A stretch of 64,000 nt of DNA from Acinetobacter towneri DSM 14962 = CIP 107472 (GCF_000368785.1 NZ_KB849688.1:442849-506848); one strand, 5' to 3'. Shown: positions 27,092 through 38,320, numbered from the stretch's first letter. The notes: generated by a model not told the origin, from the sequence alone. Numbers and translations: made by a program.

Positions 27092-30000
27092 ATGGCTCAC
27101 TTTTTTATTCATCGCCCCATTTTTGCATGGGTGATTTCATTGGTAATCATGTTGGCGGGGATTATTACCCTCACCAATATGCCAATTGCCCAATATCCGA
27201 CCATTGCACCGCCAACGGTCACCATTGCTGCAACCTATCCGGGTGCATCTGCTGAAACTGTGGAAAACACAGTAACGCAAATTATTGAACAACAAATGAA
27301 CGGCTTGGATGGTCTGCGCTATATTTCATCCAACAGTGCGGGGAACGGTTCTGCATCCATTACGTTAAACTTTGAACAAGGTATCGACCCAGATATTGCA
27401 CAGGTTCAAGTACAGAACAAATTGCAATCTGCTACGGCGCTCTTGCCTGATGATGTGCAACGTCAAGGCGTGAAAGTGACCAAATCAGGAGCGAGCTTCT
27501 TACAGGTTCTCGCTTTTTATTCACCTGATGAAAGCCTGTCTGCCGATGATATTAAAGACTATGTTAACTCTAACATTTCTGAACCGCTGAGCCGTGTTGC
27601 AGGTGTGGGTGAAGTACAAGTCTTTGGTGGCTCATACGCAATGCGTATTTGGATGGATCCTGCCAAAATGGCAAGCTTGCAAGTCACACCAAGTGATATT
27701 GCTCAAGCGATTCGTACCCAAAACGCACAGGTTGCGGTAGGTCAATTGGGCGGCGCACCTGCAATTCAAGGTCAGGCTTTGAATGCTACAGTAACTGCGC
27801 AAAGCTTGCTGCAAACACCTGAACAATTCAGCAATATTTTTCTAAAAAATACCGCTTCAGGCGCTCAAGTGCGCTTGGGTGATGTCGCACGAATTGAACT
27901 TGGTGCAGACAACTATCAGTTTATTTCTAAATACAACGGCAAGCCTGCGGGCGGTGTCGCAATTAAATTATCTACAGGTGCTAACGCCCTAGATACTGCT
28001 GCTGCTGTGGAAGAACGCCTCAAGCAATTACGTCCTAACTACCCTGCGGGTTTAAAGGATGAGTTGGCTTTTGATACCACGCCATTTATTGAACTTTCGA
28101 TTAAGAGTGTTGTTAAAACCTTAATTGAAGCGATCATTTTGGTCTTTATTGTGATGTTCCTGTTCTTGCAGAACTGGCGCGCCACAATTATTCCAACTAT
28201 GGCCGTACCTGTGGTGGTACTGGGTACCTTTGCCGTGATCAACATGTTTGGCTTCTCGATTAACACCCTGACCATGTTTGCCATGGTACTGGCGATTGGT
28301 CTATTGGTCGATGACGCAATTGTCGTGGTGGAAAACGTAGAACGTGTCATGGTCGAAGAACATCTTGACCCTGTGGCGGCGACTGAAAAGTCGATGAAAC
28401 AGATTTCAGGCGCACTGATCGGGATTACCTCGGTATTGTCTGCGGTATTCGTACCTATGGCATTCTTTGGTGGGACTACAGGCGTTATTTATCGTCAATT
28501 CTCAATTACGCTTGTGACTGCAATGGTGTTGTCACTGGTCGTAGCGTTGACCTTTACCCCTGCCCTATGTGCCACGATTCTTAAACAACACGATCCAAAC
28601 AAGCCTGAAAGCAACGGTATTTTTGCGCGTTTCTTCCGCTGGTTTAACCGCAGTTTCGATAAGCTCTCGGTTAAATATCAAGGTGGTGTTAACCGCATGA
28701 CGCATCATAAAATCTTCTCGGGGGTTTTATATGCAGTGGTACTGGGCATTATTGTGTTAGTGTTCCAAAAACTACCATCATCATTCTTGCCTGATGAAGA
28801 TCAGGGCGTGGTGATGACATTGGTACAACTCCCACCAAATGCAACTTTGGAACGTACTGACGCCACCATGACCAGCATGACCAACTTTTTCAGAGAAAAT
28901 GAAAAAGAGCATGTGCAGTCGGTATTTAGTGTTTCAGGCTTCTCTTTCTCAGGCGTTGGTCAAAACGCAGGTATGGCGTTCATTAAGTTAAAAGACTGGA
29001 GTGAGCGTACAAGCCCTGAATCTCAAGTTGGTGCAATTATCCAGCGTGGTATGGCACTGAACATGATTGTGAAAGATGCCACTTACATCATGCCATTACA
29101 GCTTCCTGCGATGCCAGAATTAGGTGTCAGCTCAGGCTTTAACTTGCAACTGAAAGATGCTGCGGGCAATGGTCATGAAAAACTCACCATGGCACGTAAT
29201 ATTGTGTTGGGTGAAGCATCTAAAGACCCTCGCTTAATGGGCGTACGTCCAAATGGTCAAGAAGATACACCACAGTACCGTATTATTATTGACCAAGCGC
29301 AAGCAGGTGCGGCAGGTGTCAGCATTGCTGAAATCAACAGCACCATGGGCATGGCTTGGGGTGGTTCGTACATCAATGACTTTATTGACCGTGGTCGTGT
29401 GAAAAAAGTTTATGTTCAAGCTGAATCAGACTCACGCATGATGCCTGAAGACCTGAACAAGTGGTATGTCCGCAACAACCGTGGTGAAATGGTGCCATTC
29501 TCTGCCTTTGCAACAGGTGAATGGACTTATGGTTCACCTCGTTTGGAACGCTATAACGGCGTATCTGCCAAGAACATTCAGGGTGCACCTGCGCCAGGTG
29601 TCAGCTCTGGTGAAGCCATGCAAGCGATGGAAGAAATTGTCGCAAAACTTCCATCTATGGGCTTAAACGGCTTTGACTATGAATGGACAGGTTTATCACT
29701 TGAAGAACGTGAATCGGGCGATCAGGCACCATTCCTCTATGCACTGTCATTACTGATTGTATTCTTGTGTTTGGCAGCCTTGTATGAAAGCTGGTCTATT
29801 CCATTCTCGGTGCTGTTGGTGGTACCGTTGGGTATTGTCGGAGCATTATTGCTCACCTTCGGGGGCATGATCTTGTTCAAAAACCCGAACCTATCCAACA
29901 ACATTTACTTCCAAGTGGCAATTATTGCCGTGATTGGTTTATCAGCCAAAAACGCGATTTTGATTGTGGAATTTGCCAAAGAGCTACAAGAAAAAGGTGA

Positions 30001-30271
30001 AGACCTGTTTGAAGCGACCTTGCATGCTGCAAAAATGCGTTTACGCCCAATCATTATGACCACTTTGGCCTTTGGTTTTGGTGTATTGCCGCTTGCACTT
30101 TCATCAGGTGCGGGTGCAGGTAGCCAACACTCGGTCGGTTATGGTGTGTTAGGTGGTGTGATTAGCTCAACCTTGTTAGGGATCTTCTTTATTCCTGTAT
30201 TCTATGTCTGGATTAGAAGTATCTTTAAATACAAACCAAAACAACAAAATAATCAGGAGCATGTATCGTGA
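27092..30271 (+). CDS. adeJ: RND efflux transporter, AdeJ-like
   Basis: Inner-membrane proton/drug antiporter of the HAE-1 family, 1059 aa, the pump of the AdeIJK system that exports many antibiotic classes in Acinetobacter. It shows 12-TM architecture with two large periplasmic loops, the N-terminal [20 protein letters not shown] signature and the proton-relay Asp407-Asp408 in [16 protein letters not shown]. The partner lysine is in [14 protein letters not shown]. Separated from adeI by 13 bp with AAGGAG upstream. No frameshift or internal stop is visible. Confidence 0.95.
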   Translation: MAHFFIHRPIFAWVISLVIMLAGIITLTNMPIAQYPTIAPPTVTIAATYPGASAETVENTVTQIIEQQMNGLDGLRYISSNSAGNGSASITLNFEQGIDPDIAQVQVQNKLQSATALLPDDVQRQGVKVTKSGASFLQVLAFYSPDESLSADDIKDYVNSNISEPLSRVAGVGEVQVFGGSYAMRIWMDPAKMASLQVTPSDIAQAIRTQNAQVAVGQLGGAPAIQGQALNATVTAQSLLQTPEQFSNIFLKNTASGAQVRLGDVARIELGADNYQFISKYNGKPAGGVAIKLSTGANALDTAAAVEERLKQLRPNYPAGLKDELAFDTTPFIELSIKSVVKTLIEAIILVFIVMFLFLQNWRATIIPTMAVPVVVLGTFAVINMFGFSINTLTMFAMVLAIGLLVDDAIVVVENVERVMVEEHLDPVAATEKSMKQISGALIGITSVLSAVFVPMAFFGGTTGVIYRQFSITLVTAMVLSLVVALTFTPALCATILKQHDPNKPESNGIFARFFRWFNRSFDKLSVKYQGGVNRMTHHKIFSGVLYAVVLGIIVLVFQKLPSSFLPDEDQGVVMTLVQLPPNATLERTDATMTSMTNFFRENEKEHVQSVFSVSGFSFSGVGQNAGMAFIKLKDWSERTSPESQVGAIIQRGMALNMIVKDATYIMPLQLPAMPELGVSSGFNLQLKDAAGNGHEKLTMARNIVLGEASKDPRLMGVRPNGQEDTPQYRIIIDQAQAGAAGVSIAEINSTMGMAWGGSYINDFIDRGRVKKVYVQAESDSRMMPEDLNKWYVRNNRGEMVPFSAFATGEWTYGSPRLERYNGVSAKNIQGAPAPGVSSGEAMQAMEEIVAKLPSMGLNGFDYEWTGLSLEERESGDQAPFLYALSLLIVFLCLAALYESWSIPFSVLLVVPLGIVGALLLTFGGMILFKNPNLSNNIYFQVAIIAVIGLSAKNAILIVEFAKELQEKGEDLFEATLHAAKMRLRPIIMTTLAFGFGVLPLALSSGAGAGSQHSVGYGVLGGVISSTLLGIFFIPVFYVWIRSIFKYKPKQQNNQEHVS

Positions 30272-31716
30272 TGCAAAACTTATGGTCGCATACAGGCCGT
30301 GGTATTGCGGTTTCTGCCCTCGCGCTTGCTTTGACAGCCTGTCAAAGTATGCGTGGGCTAGAGCCCGTCGCTCAGACAAGTATTCCAAGCAGCTATACTG
30401 CTGCTGCATCGGGTACTTCAGTGGCTGAACAAGGTTATAAAGATTTCTTTGCCGATCAACGCTTATTACAAGTCTTGGATATGGCATTGAACAATAACCG
30501 TGATTTACGCACAGCGACGCTGAATATCCAACGTGCCCAACAAGCCTATCAAATTACCGAAAACAACCAGTTACCTACCATTGGTGCTAGCGGTGGCGTA
30601 CTGCGTCAAGATCAAGGTACTGCTTTAGGCACACACACACGCTATAACGTTGGTTTAGGTGTAACTGCCTACGAACTAGATTTTTGGGGTCGTGTACGCA
30701 GCTTAAAAGACAATGCATTAGATAACTTCTTGGCAACTCAAAGCTCGCGTGATGCCACACAAATTGCCTTGATTGGTCAGGTGGCGCAAGCATGGCTCAA
30801 CTATTCTTTTGCCAATGCCAATTTAAAACTGGCAGACCAAACCTTAAAAACACAGCTTGAGTCTTATAACCTCAACAAAAAGCGTTTTGATGTCGGCATT
30901 GATAGTGAATTACCTGTCCGTCAGGCACAAATTTCAGTTGAAACTGCACGTAATGATGTCGCCAACTACAAAACCCAAGTCGCGCAAGCACAAAACTTGC
31001 TGAACTTGTTGGTGGGCGAACAAGTTCCAAGTGCGTTATTGCCAACGCAGCGTGTGACGCACATTACCAAAACTACCGCAATTGGCGCTGGCTTACCAAG
31101 TGACTTGCTGAATAACCGTCCTGATATTCGTACTGCAGAGTATCGACTATCGGCTGCGGGTGCCAATATTGGTGCAGCAAAAGCACGTTTATTCCCAAGC
31201 ATTAGCCTCACGGGCAATGCAGGCTATGCATCAACTGACTTGAGTGATTTGTTTAAATCAGGCAGTTTTGTTTGGGCAGTGGGCCCGAGCATCGACTTGC
31301 CAATTTTTGATTGGGGCACACGCCAAGCCAACATCAAAATTTCAGAAACGGATCAACAAATTGCTTTGGCTGACTATGAAAAATCAATTCAGTCTGCATT
31401 CCGTGAAGTGAATGATGCTTTGGCAGTTCGTCAAAATATTGGTGATCGTTTAGCGGCACAAAAACGCTTGGTTGATGCGACCAATACCACTTATAAATTA
31501 TCTAATGCACGCTTCCGCGCAGGCATTGACAACTATTTAACCGTGTTGGATGCACAGCGTACGTCTTATGCAGCAGAACAAGGTTTATTGTTGTTGGAAC
31601 AAGCCAATTTGAACAATCAGGTGGAGTTGTATAAATCTTTGGGTGGCGGTGTGAAAGCCAATACTTCAGATGCCACATCACAACCTGCATCATCGGCAGA
31701 ACGTAAAGCGCAATAA
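30271..31716 (+). CDS. adeK: Outer-membrane efflux channel lipoprotein, AdeK-like
   Basis: TolC-like outer-membrane factor of the pump, 481 aa, with lipobox LTAC (Cys24) after a signal peptide, the two OEP repeats (RTATLNIQRAQQAYQ first; RTAEYRLSAAGANIGAAKA second) and the LYKSLGGG end. The ATG shares one base with the adeJ stop (TGATG at 30269-30273), so translation is likely coupled; a GTG directly before it is also in frame. AGGAG lies at 30255-30259. A terminator follows, closing the operon. Confidence 0.94.
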   Translation: MQNLWSHTGRGIAVSALALALTACQSMRGLEPVAQTSIPSSYTAAASGTSVAEQGYKDFFADQRLLQVLDMALNNNRDLRTATLNIQRAQQAYQITENNQLPTIGASGGVLRQDQGTALGTHTRYNVGLGVTAYELDFWGRVRSLKDNALDNFLATQSSRDATQIALIGQVAQAWLNYSFANANLKLADQTLKTQLESYNLNKKRFDVGIDSELPVRQAQISVETARNDVANYKTQVAQAQNLLNLLVGEQVPSALLPTQRVTHITKTTAIGAGLPSDLLNNRPDIRTAEYRLSAAGANIGAAKARLFPSISLTGNAGYASTDLSDLFKSGSFVWAVGPSIDLPIFDWGTRQANIKISETDQQIALADYEKSIQSAFREVNDALAVRQNIGDRLAAQKRLVDATNTTYKLSNARFRAGIDNYLTVLDAQRTSYAAEQGLLLLEQANLNNQVELYKSLGGGVKANTSDATSQPASSAERKAQ

Positions 31717-31772
31717 GTCTTTGCGTCTACCTTAAATTTGCTGCTTAACAGCTCAGATATAAAGACTAAATC

Positions 31773-31795
31773 AGCTCACTTCGGTGGGCTTTTTT
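31773..31795 (+). terminator. Terminator after the adeIJK-type operon
   Basis: Stem AGCTCAC/GTGGGCT with a TTCG tetraloop and six T residues. Confidence 0.88.
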
Positions 31796-31857
31796 ATTGC
31801 TTTTTGCAAGCACATTTCATATCTTCAATACGTCTTGTTTTTAAATATTAGAATCTT

Positions 31858-32214
31858 ATGTTGCTTAGTAATCTTGAATCTGTACCAGGTCATCGTATTT
31901 CACGGCAAATTGATGTGGTCTATGGCAGCACCGTACGCAGTAAGCATGTGGGGCGTGACTTCTTGGCAGGACTCAAAAATATTGTCGGTGGTGAATTAAC
32001 GGCTTATACCGAATTACTAGAAGAATCACGCCAAGAAGCGATGGATCGTATGATTGCTAAAGCACGTGGTTTAGGTGCCAATGCTATTGTTGGGATTCGC
32101 TTTTCTACTTCAAATATCGCTCAAGGTGCTTCGGAATTGTTTGTTTATGGTACAGCAGTGGTGGTCGAGGCAGATATTCCTAAACTTCCAGACCCATTTC
32201 CAGCATCACACTAA
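31858..32214 (+). CDS. YbjQ/UPF0145 family protein
   Basis: A 118-aa soluble protein of the UPF0145 (YbjQ) family, small domains that form pentamers and are often annotated as heavy-metal-binding. Signature elements are VYGSTVRSKHVGRDFLAGLK, GGELTAYTELLEESR and ARGLGANAIVGIRF. The role is unknown in Acinetobacter. The neighbouring gene 31 bp downstream encodes a second YbjQ domain with a membrane anchor, so the two products may assemble together. Confidence 0.85.
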   Translation: MLLSNLESVPGHRISRQIDVVYGSTVRSKHVGRDFLAGLKNIVGGELTAYTELLEESRQEAMDRMIAKARGLGANAIVGIRFSTSNIAQGASELFVYGTAVVVEADIPKLPDPFPASH

Positions 32215-32245
32215 AGCAAAGATTATTGAACAGGAATAACATCAC

Positions 32246-32707
32246 ATGGATAATTTAATTCTGCAAATTGTTGTCTTTGCGATTTTATTTGCCGTAGGCT
32301 TTGGTTTTGGGCGACACAACGAACGCAAACATTTCAAATATTTAGCCGAGCAAGAACTGCGTTTAAGTTATATTCAGATTGATAATAACCGCTTCCAGAC
32401 CAGTCCCAATTTTGGGCAATTGATACACAGCAATGTGGTCATTTCTCATGATTATTTTAAGTTTGTGATTGCCAATATTCAGAACTTCTTTGGCGGGCGC
32501 TTGACCAGTTATGAAAGTATTGTCGAGCGGGCGCGTCGTGAAGCCATCGTCCGTTTAAAATTAGAAGCTGAAAAAATGGGCGCAAATCATATTATGGGGC
32601 TGCGTTTAAGCACCACAGAATTGGGGATGCAAGGCGGCATGGTCGAAGTCTTTGCTTATGGAACGGCGGTTCAAAATAGCGTTAGTCAATTCTCTGCAAA
32701 ACGCTGA
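32246..32707 (+). CDS. Membrane-anchored YbjQ-like protein
   Basis: A 153-aa protein with one N-terminal TM helix (residues ~4-22, LILQIVVFAILFAVGFGFG) followed by a linker and a UPF0145-like domain: FFGGRLTSYESIVERARREA, GANHIMGLRLSTTELG and VFAYGTAV. It is a paralogue of the gene just upstream (same motifs in the same order), so a tandem duplication with gain of an anchor, or the reverse, is likely. AGGAATAA lies before ATG. Confidence 0.8.
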   Translation: MDNLILQIVVFAILFAVGFGFGRHNERKHFKYLAEQELRLSYIQIDNNRFQTSPNFGQLIHSNVVISHDYFKFVIANIQNFFGGRLTSYESIVERARREAIVRLKLEAEKMGANHIMGLRLSTTELGMQGGMVEVFAYGTAVQNSVSQFSAKR

Positions 32708-32734
32708 GTACATCTTTCAGCGTTTGTAAAGAAT

Positions 32735-33532
32735 TTAGTATAAATACTGATCTCGATAAGGCTGAGGAATTTGATATTGCCGACCATCAAATTTTAAAGT
32801 GAAACGCTGTTGAGTAGACACTCGTTTAGTTTCTTTGCAATTTTCTAAATCGCCCGACATTTCATAATGTTGAATACGATCACGTAATTGCATATCAAAA
32901 TATTGTCGAGTTGTATTTCGCAAGATCATTAAAATAGCTTTGCTTTCTATTACTTTGGCATTACAACGTGTATCGGTTTCTGCCTGATAGCGCGCTACGA
33001 TTAAGCCGTTTAAAATTTTCTTGTTATGTTGTAAATCATATAAATCGAGTACTTGCGCCGAAAATGGATTAGCACTTGAACGTCCTGCATAATTCCTTCT
33101 TAAACCAATTGCCCTTAAGCTTTCAGAAACTTGATACGGCGCCAAATCTAATTGGATAGAACGCAGTTCAATTGCATCTGAAGGCAAAAGCTCTTTCACG
33201 TGATAGATTGAATGAAACTTTTGCGTTTTACTATTTACGGTTAAAAAAGTCAGCTGATAATCATCTACAGGTTGATCATCTTTTGTCTGAGTTTCAGCAT
33301 AAGCAATTAAAGTTTGTTCAGGAACATTGGGGAAATCCGCACAAGCCAAAAAGTCCTCATTCACTGTGGTTGTATTTGTGTGCTGTCGTAAAATCTTTTC
33401 AATATATTCAGGTTGTTTACACAACGAATCATCGTTTGTTTGTAATTTGGCAAATGTCGTTTGAGTCATCCCTAAGAAAGCGAAAAGCCACGCGCTGATA
33501 AATAAAAAAATACCTTTCATCATTGAACGCAT
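32735..33532 (-). CDS. Secreted protein of unknown function
   Basis: A 265-aa protein I do not recognise. It has a signal peptide (residues ~1-28, GIFLFISAWLFAFLGMTQTTFA) and so should be periplasmic or exported. The mature part has four or five cysteines (SLCKQ, LACADF, TRCNAK, LENCKE), suggesting disulphides, and no lipobox. It stands alone between the YbjQ pair (convergent) and the SDR gene, 56 bp away. Confidence 0.65.
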   Translation of the reverse strand: MRSMMKGIFLFISAWLFAFLGMTQTTFAKLQTNDDSLCKQPEYIEKILRQHTNTTTVNEDFLACADFPNVPEQTLIAYAETQTKDDQPVDDYQLTFLTVNSKTQKFHSIYHVKELLPSDAIELRSIQLDLAPYQVSESLRAIGLRRNYAGRSSANPFSAQVLDLYDLQHNKKILNGLIVARYQAETDTRCNAKVIESKAILMILRNTTRQYFDMQLRDRIQHYEMSGDLENCKETKRVSTQQRFTLKFDGRQYQIPQPYRDQYLY

Positions 33533-33588
33533 GGCTCATCCTTCTTTTTGTTTTTATTATTTTATTTTGAAGTCACTTTGATTAAAAA

Positions 33589-34395
33589 TTACTTCACTTT
33601 GGTTTTACGAATCATTTTATATAAAGTACTTGGCGATAAACGCGACACCAACACGCCCAGTTTTTCTTTAGCGCCCCCGACCACGATATATTCATCGCCT
33701 GCCATGAGTGCTTTAACTGTATTTTTAGCAAAAACATCGGCATCTAAACCATTTTCAATGGCTTCATCTTGATGTCCTTGTGGTTTGCCTTCACCATTCA
33801 ACGCATTAAAAGACACATTGGTATTCACAAATCCTGGGAAAACAACTGAAACCTGTACGCCCTGCTCCGCTACTTCGGCACGCAAACTATTCGCCCACAT
33901 GTGAATGGCACTTTTCGCTGCAGAATATGACGCGCGATATTGCGTACCCAATAATGCTGCAACACTAGATACAAAAATAATGCGACCATGTTTTTGCTGT
34001 AAAAAGGTCGGCAAGACAGTTTTGGTCAGAAAGACCTGAGAAAAATAATCCACTTCCATAATGGTGCGTTCAGTCTGCATAGTGGTATCGGCAATTAAAG
34101 CGCGCTGACTTAAACCTGCATTATTAATTAGCCAGTCAATGCGTCCTTTACGTGCCAAAACTTGTTCATACGCATGTAACACCTGACTTTCATTGGTAAT
34201 ATCTGCACATACAGAAAGATGACGTTCAGGATTCAGCAAACTCACGCGTACTTTTTCAAGTTCTTCATAACGACGTGCGGTTAAAATCACTTGTGCACCT
34301 TGTAAAGCACACTCTTTTGCCAATGCCTTACCAATGCCAGAAGATGCACCTGTAATCCACACCACTTTATGTTCCAAGTTTTCCCGTTTTGCCAT
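33589..34395 (-). CDS. Short-chain dehydrogenase/reductase
   Basis: A 268-aa classical SDR. The cofactor motif TGASSGIG is at residues 15-22, NNAG and the catalytic YSAAK follow, with the Ser in FVSSVA. The ARR after the second beta-strand (LTARRYEEL) favours NADP(H). The C-terminal ~50 residues (VGGAKEKLGVLVSRLSPSTLYKMIRK) form a basic extension seen in DHRS7-like members, which may bind membranes. It is 42 bp downstream of the gene at 34438-35106 and probably co-transcribed with it. Substrate unknown. Confidence 0.87.
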   Translation of the reverse strand: MAKRENLEHKVVWITGASSGIGKALAKECALQGAQVILTARRYEELEKVRVSLLNPERHLSVCADITNESQVLHAYEQVLARKGRIDWLINNAGLSQRALIADTTMQTERTIMEVDYFSQVFLTKTVLPTFLQQKHGRIIFVSSVAALLGTQYRASYSAAKSAIHMWANSLRAEVAEQGVQVSVVFPGFVNTNVSFNALNGEGKPQGHQDEAIENGLDADVFAKNTVKALMAGDEYIVVGGAKEKLGVLVSRLSPSTLYKMIRKTKVK

Positions 34396-34437
34396 AACCG
34401 TTTGTCCGCGTTATTTAAAAATTTAAGTCATCAAAAT

Positions 34438-35106
34438 TTAAGTCTTAGGTTTTGCAGGATGCTGCAAAAACCCAAGAAAATGGTTTAAATATATCTCTGC
34501 ACTTTCCAAATCGAATTGCGCACCCATTTTTTCTAGGCGTTTATACCCCAGTTGCGTAGTCAAATGAATCACGCCGTTTAAAGTTTTATCGACCACCAAA
34601 TTAAATTTCAGCATTTTTTTCGGATCACGAATTAAATAACCCACGCCCTGATCAATAATTTGAGTAAACCCTTTAAATGCAGGCGCAATACATGCACTGT
34701 TGCCCTGCCGAATTTGCTCAATACAACCCAACGTTTCTTTCATAACAATACTATCGACAGGATAAGTCACAAAACCTTGCCCTTCCTGCTGATACATCAT
34801 GCTTGCCAGATAATTCACCATAGGCGTTAAGCGTTCATTGCCAAAAAACGACACCGACCATGGCATATATTTTTGCATGGTTTGTATGACTTGCTGAATA
34901 ATTTTTTCAGATTCACCATCCAGTGAATGACTAGAACGTGACAATTCACCAAAAAGTTGCTCAATAATTTCACAAGAAATATCGGTCAGTACCGCCCCCA
35001 AAGCTTTAGATAAACTTTCCGATTCACCTGCATTGAGTTGTTGATGAATGTGTTGAAATCTTTGATATGTTTCTGGTTTTAATTTTAAAGATACAGCATA
35101 AGTCAT
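34438..35106 (-). CDS. Protein of unknown function, probably in operon with the SDR
   Basis: A 222-aa soluble, mostly helical protein that I cannot place in a family. It has no signal peptide and no clear motif. The N-terminal MTYAVSLKLKPETYQRFQHIHQQL could be taken for a ribbon-helix-helix strand-helix, but the rest is much longer than such regulators. Conserved-looking blocks are MPWSVSFFGNERLTPMVNYLASMMY and FKGFTQIIDQGVGYLIRDPKKMLKF, shown here in part. Function may concern lipid metabolism if the SDR neighbour is a guide; that is speculative. Confidence 0.6.
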   Translation of the reverse strand: MTYAVSLKLKPETYQRFQHIHQQLNAGESESLSKALGAVLTDISCEIIEQLFGELSRSSHSLDGESEKIIQQVIQTMQKYMPWSVSFFGNERLTPMVNYLASMMYQQEGQGFVTYPVDSIVMKETLGCIEQIRQGNSACIAPAFKGFTQIIDQGVGYLIRDPKKMLKFNLVVDKTLNGVIHLTTQLGYKRLEKMGAQFDLESAEIYLNHFLGFLQHPAKPKT

Positions 35107-35310
35107 AACTGAACTTGCCTATTTTGACCGTATTGATGTGTTTTCATCTATTTTAAAATCCATTGCTTAAACCCAGTTTAAAACAGTGTTACAGGCAACG
35201 GAGAACTTGAGGTTTTTATCATACTTGTCGCCCATCATACGATGAGTTTGCCCAACTGCCAATTGCGATAAGTTTGGCTGAGTTGAATCTCGCTTAGCGG
35301 GCAATTTTTT

Positions 35311-35319
35311 TGCTACAAT
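35311..35319 (+). promoter_or_regulatory. Extended -10 promoter of valS
   Basis: TGCTACAAT combines the TGn extension with the -10 TACAAT, 38 bp before the valS ATG. No matching -35 is evident, as is usual for extended -10 promoters. I see no T-box-like leader. Confidence 0.5.
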
Positions 35320-35357
35320 AGTTGCAATTTTTTATTCACTTTTAACCTGTTCTTACT

Positions 35358-38252
35358 ATGACTGATTCAGCGCAAAATATTGCTACAACCTACGATCCTA
35401 CCGAGATCGAGAAAAAATGGTACAAGACTTGGGAAGAAAACGGCTACTTTAAGCCGTCTGAAAAAGGCGAATCATTCTGTATCATGATTCCGCCGCCAAA
35501 CGTCACAGGTAGCTTGCACATGGGTCATGGTTTTAACAACGCCATTATGGATGCCCTCACGCGCTTTAACCGTATGTCGGGTAAAAATACCTTATGGCAA
35601 CCGGGTACAGACCACGCGGGTATTGCCACACAAATGGTAGTAGAGCGTCAATTGGGCGCGCAAAATATCAGCCGCCATGACTTAGGTCGTGAAAAATTCA
35701 TCGAAAAAGTCTGGGAATGGAAAGAACAATCTGGCGGTAACATTACCCGTCAAATCCGCCGTTTAGGTTCTTCGGTAGATTGGTCACGTGAACGCTTCAC
35801 TATGGACGAAGGCTTATCGAATGCGGTGAAAGAAGTTTTCGTGAAATTACACGAAGAAGGTTTAATTTACCGCGGCAAACGCCTTGTAAACTGGGATCCA
35901 AAATTACAAACTGCCCTTTCTGACTTAGAAGTTGAGTCGGATAAAGAAGAACAAGGTTCATTGTGGCACTTCAAATATTTCTTTGAAGATAAATCACTAC
36001 GCACTCACGATGGTAAAGATCACATTGTAGTAGCAACCACTCGTCCTGAAACATTGCTGGGTGATACTGCGGTTGCGGTTGCCCTTGATGATGAGCGTTA
36101 CTCGCACCTTGTTGGTCAAAACATCATCCTCCCAATTACAGGTCGTGCCGTTCCAATCGTAAAAGATGAGTATGTCGATAAAGAATTCGGTACAGGTTGT
36201 GTAAAAATTACCCCTGCACACGACTTCAATGACTATGAAGTGGGTAAACGCTGCGAATTGCCAATCATCAATATCTTCAACAAAAATGCTGAAGTATTGG
36301 CTGAGTTTGAATATATTGCGAAAGCAGGCGAACAAATTTCTAAAACCATTCCTGCACCTGCAGACTACATTGGTTTAGAGCGTTTTGAAGCACGTAAAAA
36401 ATTAGTTGAACAAGCGGAAAGCGAAGGTTGGTTAGATCAAATCCAACCGTACACCTTGAAACCACCTCGCGGTGACCGTTCGGGCGTAATTGTTGAGCCA
36501 TTATTGACAGATCAATGGTATGTCAAAATTGCACCGTTGGCGCAGCCTGCAATTGAAGCAGTGAAAGATGGTCGCATCAAGTTCGTGCCTGAACAATACA
36601 GCAATATGTATATGGCGTGGATGAACAACATTCAGGACTGGTGTATCTCGCGTCAATTATGGTGGGGGCATCGTATTCCCGCTTGGTACGATGCTGAAGG
36701 TAATGTATTCGTTGGTCGTGACGAAGCAGAAGTTCGTGCGAAAAACAACATCCCCGCTGACGTTGAATTAAACCAAGACGAAGACGTACTCGATACATGG
36801 TTCTCATCAGGTCTGTGGACATTCTCAACTTTAGGCTGGACAGGCGATGCTGAAAAAGACAAAGCCAACTACTTCTTAAACACCTTCCATCCAACAGATG
36901 TATTGGTCACTGGCTTTGACATCATCTTTTTCTGGGTTGCCCGCATGATCATGCTGACCATGCACTTCATGAAAAATGAAGATGGTACGCCACAAGTTCC
37001 GTTCAAAACTGTGTATGTACATGGTTTAGTTCGTGACAGCGAAGGTCAAAAAATGTCGAAGTCTAAGGGCAACGTACTTGACCCATTAGACTTGATTGAT
37101 GGTGTTGATCTTGAAACTTTAGTGCAAAAACGTACGACAGGTTTGATGAACCCGAAACAAGCAGCGAAAATTGAAAAATCGACCCGCAAAGAATTCCCAG
37201 AAGGGATTCAGGCTTATGGTACAGATGCAGTTCGTTTTACCTTCTGTGCATTGGCAAACACAGGTCGTGACATCAAGTTTGATATGAAACGTGTGGAAGG
37301 TTATCGTAACTTTGCCAACAAAATTTGGAATGCTACCCGTTTTGTATTGATGAATGTTGAAGGTCAAACGGTTGGTCAAGAAGCACGTCAAGACCTTTGG
37401 GAATTGCCTGAACAGTGGATTGTGAGCCGTTTACAAAAGGCAGAGCAAGCTGTTCATCAAGCGTTTGCAACGTATCGTTTAGACTTGGCTGCGCAAGCGA
37501 TTTATGACTTTATTTGGAATGAATACTGCGACTGGTATGTAGAGCTGACCAAACCAGTTCTGAATGATGAGTCTGTTTCTGAAGAACGTAAAGCTGAAGT
37601 TCGTCGTGTATTGCTTGCGGTGATGGAAGCTTCTTTACGTCTTGCGCACCCAATCATGCCGTACTTGACGGAAGAAATTTGGCAAACCCTTGCGCCAATG
37701 ATTGGCTTGGGTGGCGAAACCATTATGTTGGCAAACTACCCTGTTGCAGATGAAGCCAAAATCAACGAACAAGCCGAAGCAGATATGCAATGGCTACAAG
37801 GTTTGATTGGTGCAGTGCGTAACATTCGTGGTGAAATGGGTCTAGGTAATGCACGTTTATTACCTGTACTTTTACAGAACACGACTGAAGCAGAAAAAGC
37901 ACAGATTTCTCGTATTGAGCCGTTGTTTAAAGCATTGGCGAAAGTTGAGAGCATTACCTTCTTGACGGATGGCGAACAACCACCATTGTCTTCTTCTTCT
38001 GTAGTTGGTCATGTGTCTGTGTTCGTTCCAATGAAGGGCTTAATTGACCCGAAAGCGGAATTGGGTCGTTTGCAAAAAGACTTAGACAAGGTTCAAAAGC
38101 AGCACGATCAAATTGCAACTAAACTTGCGAACGAAGGTTTTGTCAGCAAGGCACCTGCAGCGGTTGTTGAAGGTGAACGTGCGAAATTAGCTGAGTTTGC
38201 TGATCAGTTAGCGAAGATTAAAGCGAATATGGAGCAAATTGCAGCGCTTTAA
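35358..38252 (+). CDS. valS: Valine-tRNA ligase
   Basis: Class I aminoacyl-tRNA synthetase, 964 aa. The HIGH-type motif is HMGH at residues 54-57 (GSLHMGHG) and KMSKS is at 565-569. Between them lies the editing domain (CP1; [15 protein letters not shown]). The C-terminus ends in a coiled coil ([18 protein letters not shown]) that contacts the tRNA corner. Full length with no gap. Its downstream side borders the only accessory island of the window, so the gene's 3' flank may be an integration hotspot. Confidence 0.98.
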   Translation: MTDSAQNIATTYDPTEIEKKWYKTWEENGYFKPSEKGESFCIMIPPPNVTGSLHMGHGFNNAIMDALTRFNRMSGKNTLWQPGTDHAGIATQMVVERQLGAQNISRHDLGREKFIEKVWEWKEQSGGNITRQIRRLGSSVDWSRERFTMDEGLSNAVKEVFVKLHEEGLIYRGKRLVNWDPKLQTALSDLEVESDKEEQGSLWHFKYFFEDKSLRTHDGKDHIVVATTRPETLLGDTAVAVALDDERYSHLVGQNIILPITGRAVPIVKDEYVDKEFGTGCVKITPAHDFNDYEVGKRCELPIINIFNKNAEVLAEFEYIAKAGEQISKTIPAPADYIGLERFEARKKLVEQAESEGWLDQIQPYTLKPPRGDRSGVIVEPLLTDQWYVKIAPLAQPAIEAVKDGRIKFVPEQYSNMYMAWMNNIQDWCISRQLWWGHRIPAWYDAEGNVFVGRDEAEVRAKNNIPADVELNQDEDVLDTWFSSGLWTFSTLGWTGDAEKDKANYFLNTFHPTDVLVTGFDIIFFWVARMIMLTMHFMKNEDGTPQVPFKTVYVHGLVRDSEGQKMSKSKGNVLDPLDLIDGVDLETLVQKRTTGLMNPKQAAKIEKSTRKEFPEGIQAYGTDAVRFTFCALANTGRDIKFDMKRVEGYRNFANKIWNATRFVLMNVEGQTVGQEARQDLWELPEQWIVSRLQKAEQAVHQAFATYRLDLAAQAIYDFIWNEYCDWYVELTKPVLNDESVSEERKAEVRRVLLAVMEASLRLAHPIMPYLTEEIWQTLAPMIGLGGETIMLANYPVADEAKINEQAEADMQWLQGLIGAVRNIRGEMGLGNARLLPVLLQNTTEAEKAQISRIEPLFKALAKVESITFLTDGEQPPLSSSSVVGHVSVFVPMKGLIDPKAELGRLQKDLDKVQKQHDQIATKLANEGFVSKAPAAVVEGERAKLAEFADQLAKIKANMEQIAAL

Positions 38253-38275
38253 TTACATAAAACATCTAGTCTATG

Positions 38276-38320
38276 GACTATAACGTCATTTCAGTTTAGA
38301 TTGACGTTATAGTCTTCTTA
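38276..38320 (+). terminator. Long hairpin between valS and the ATPase gene
   Basis: Perfect 13-bp arms GACTATAACGTCA (38276-38288) and TGACGTTATAGTC (38302-38314) with a 13-nt loop, followed by TTCTTAC. It is probably the valS terminator. Confidence 0.6.

Noticed and set aside
35107-35357. T-box or attenuator leader for valS
   Set aside because: No T-box consensus or specifier loop; such leaders are not expected in Acinetobacter, and an extended -10 promoter explains the region.
36577-36894. Antisense ORFs inside valS and other large genes
   Set aside because: They are shadows of strong coding frames with no ribosome sites or recognisable protein features.
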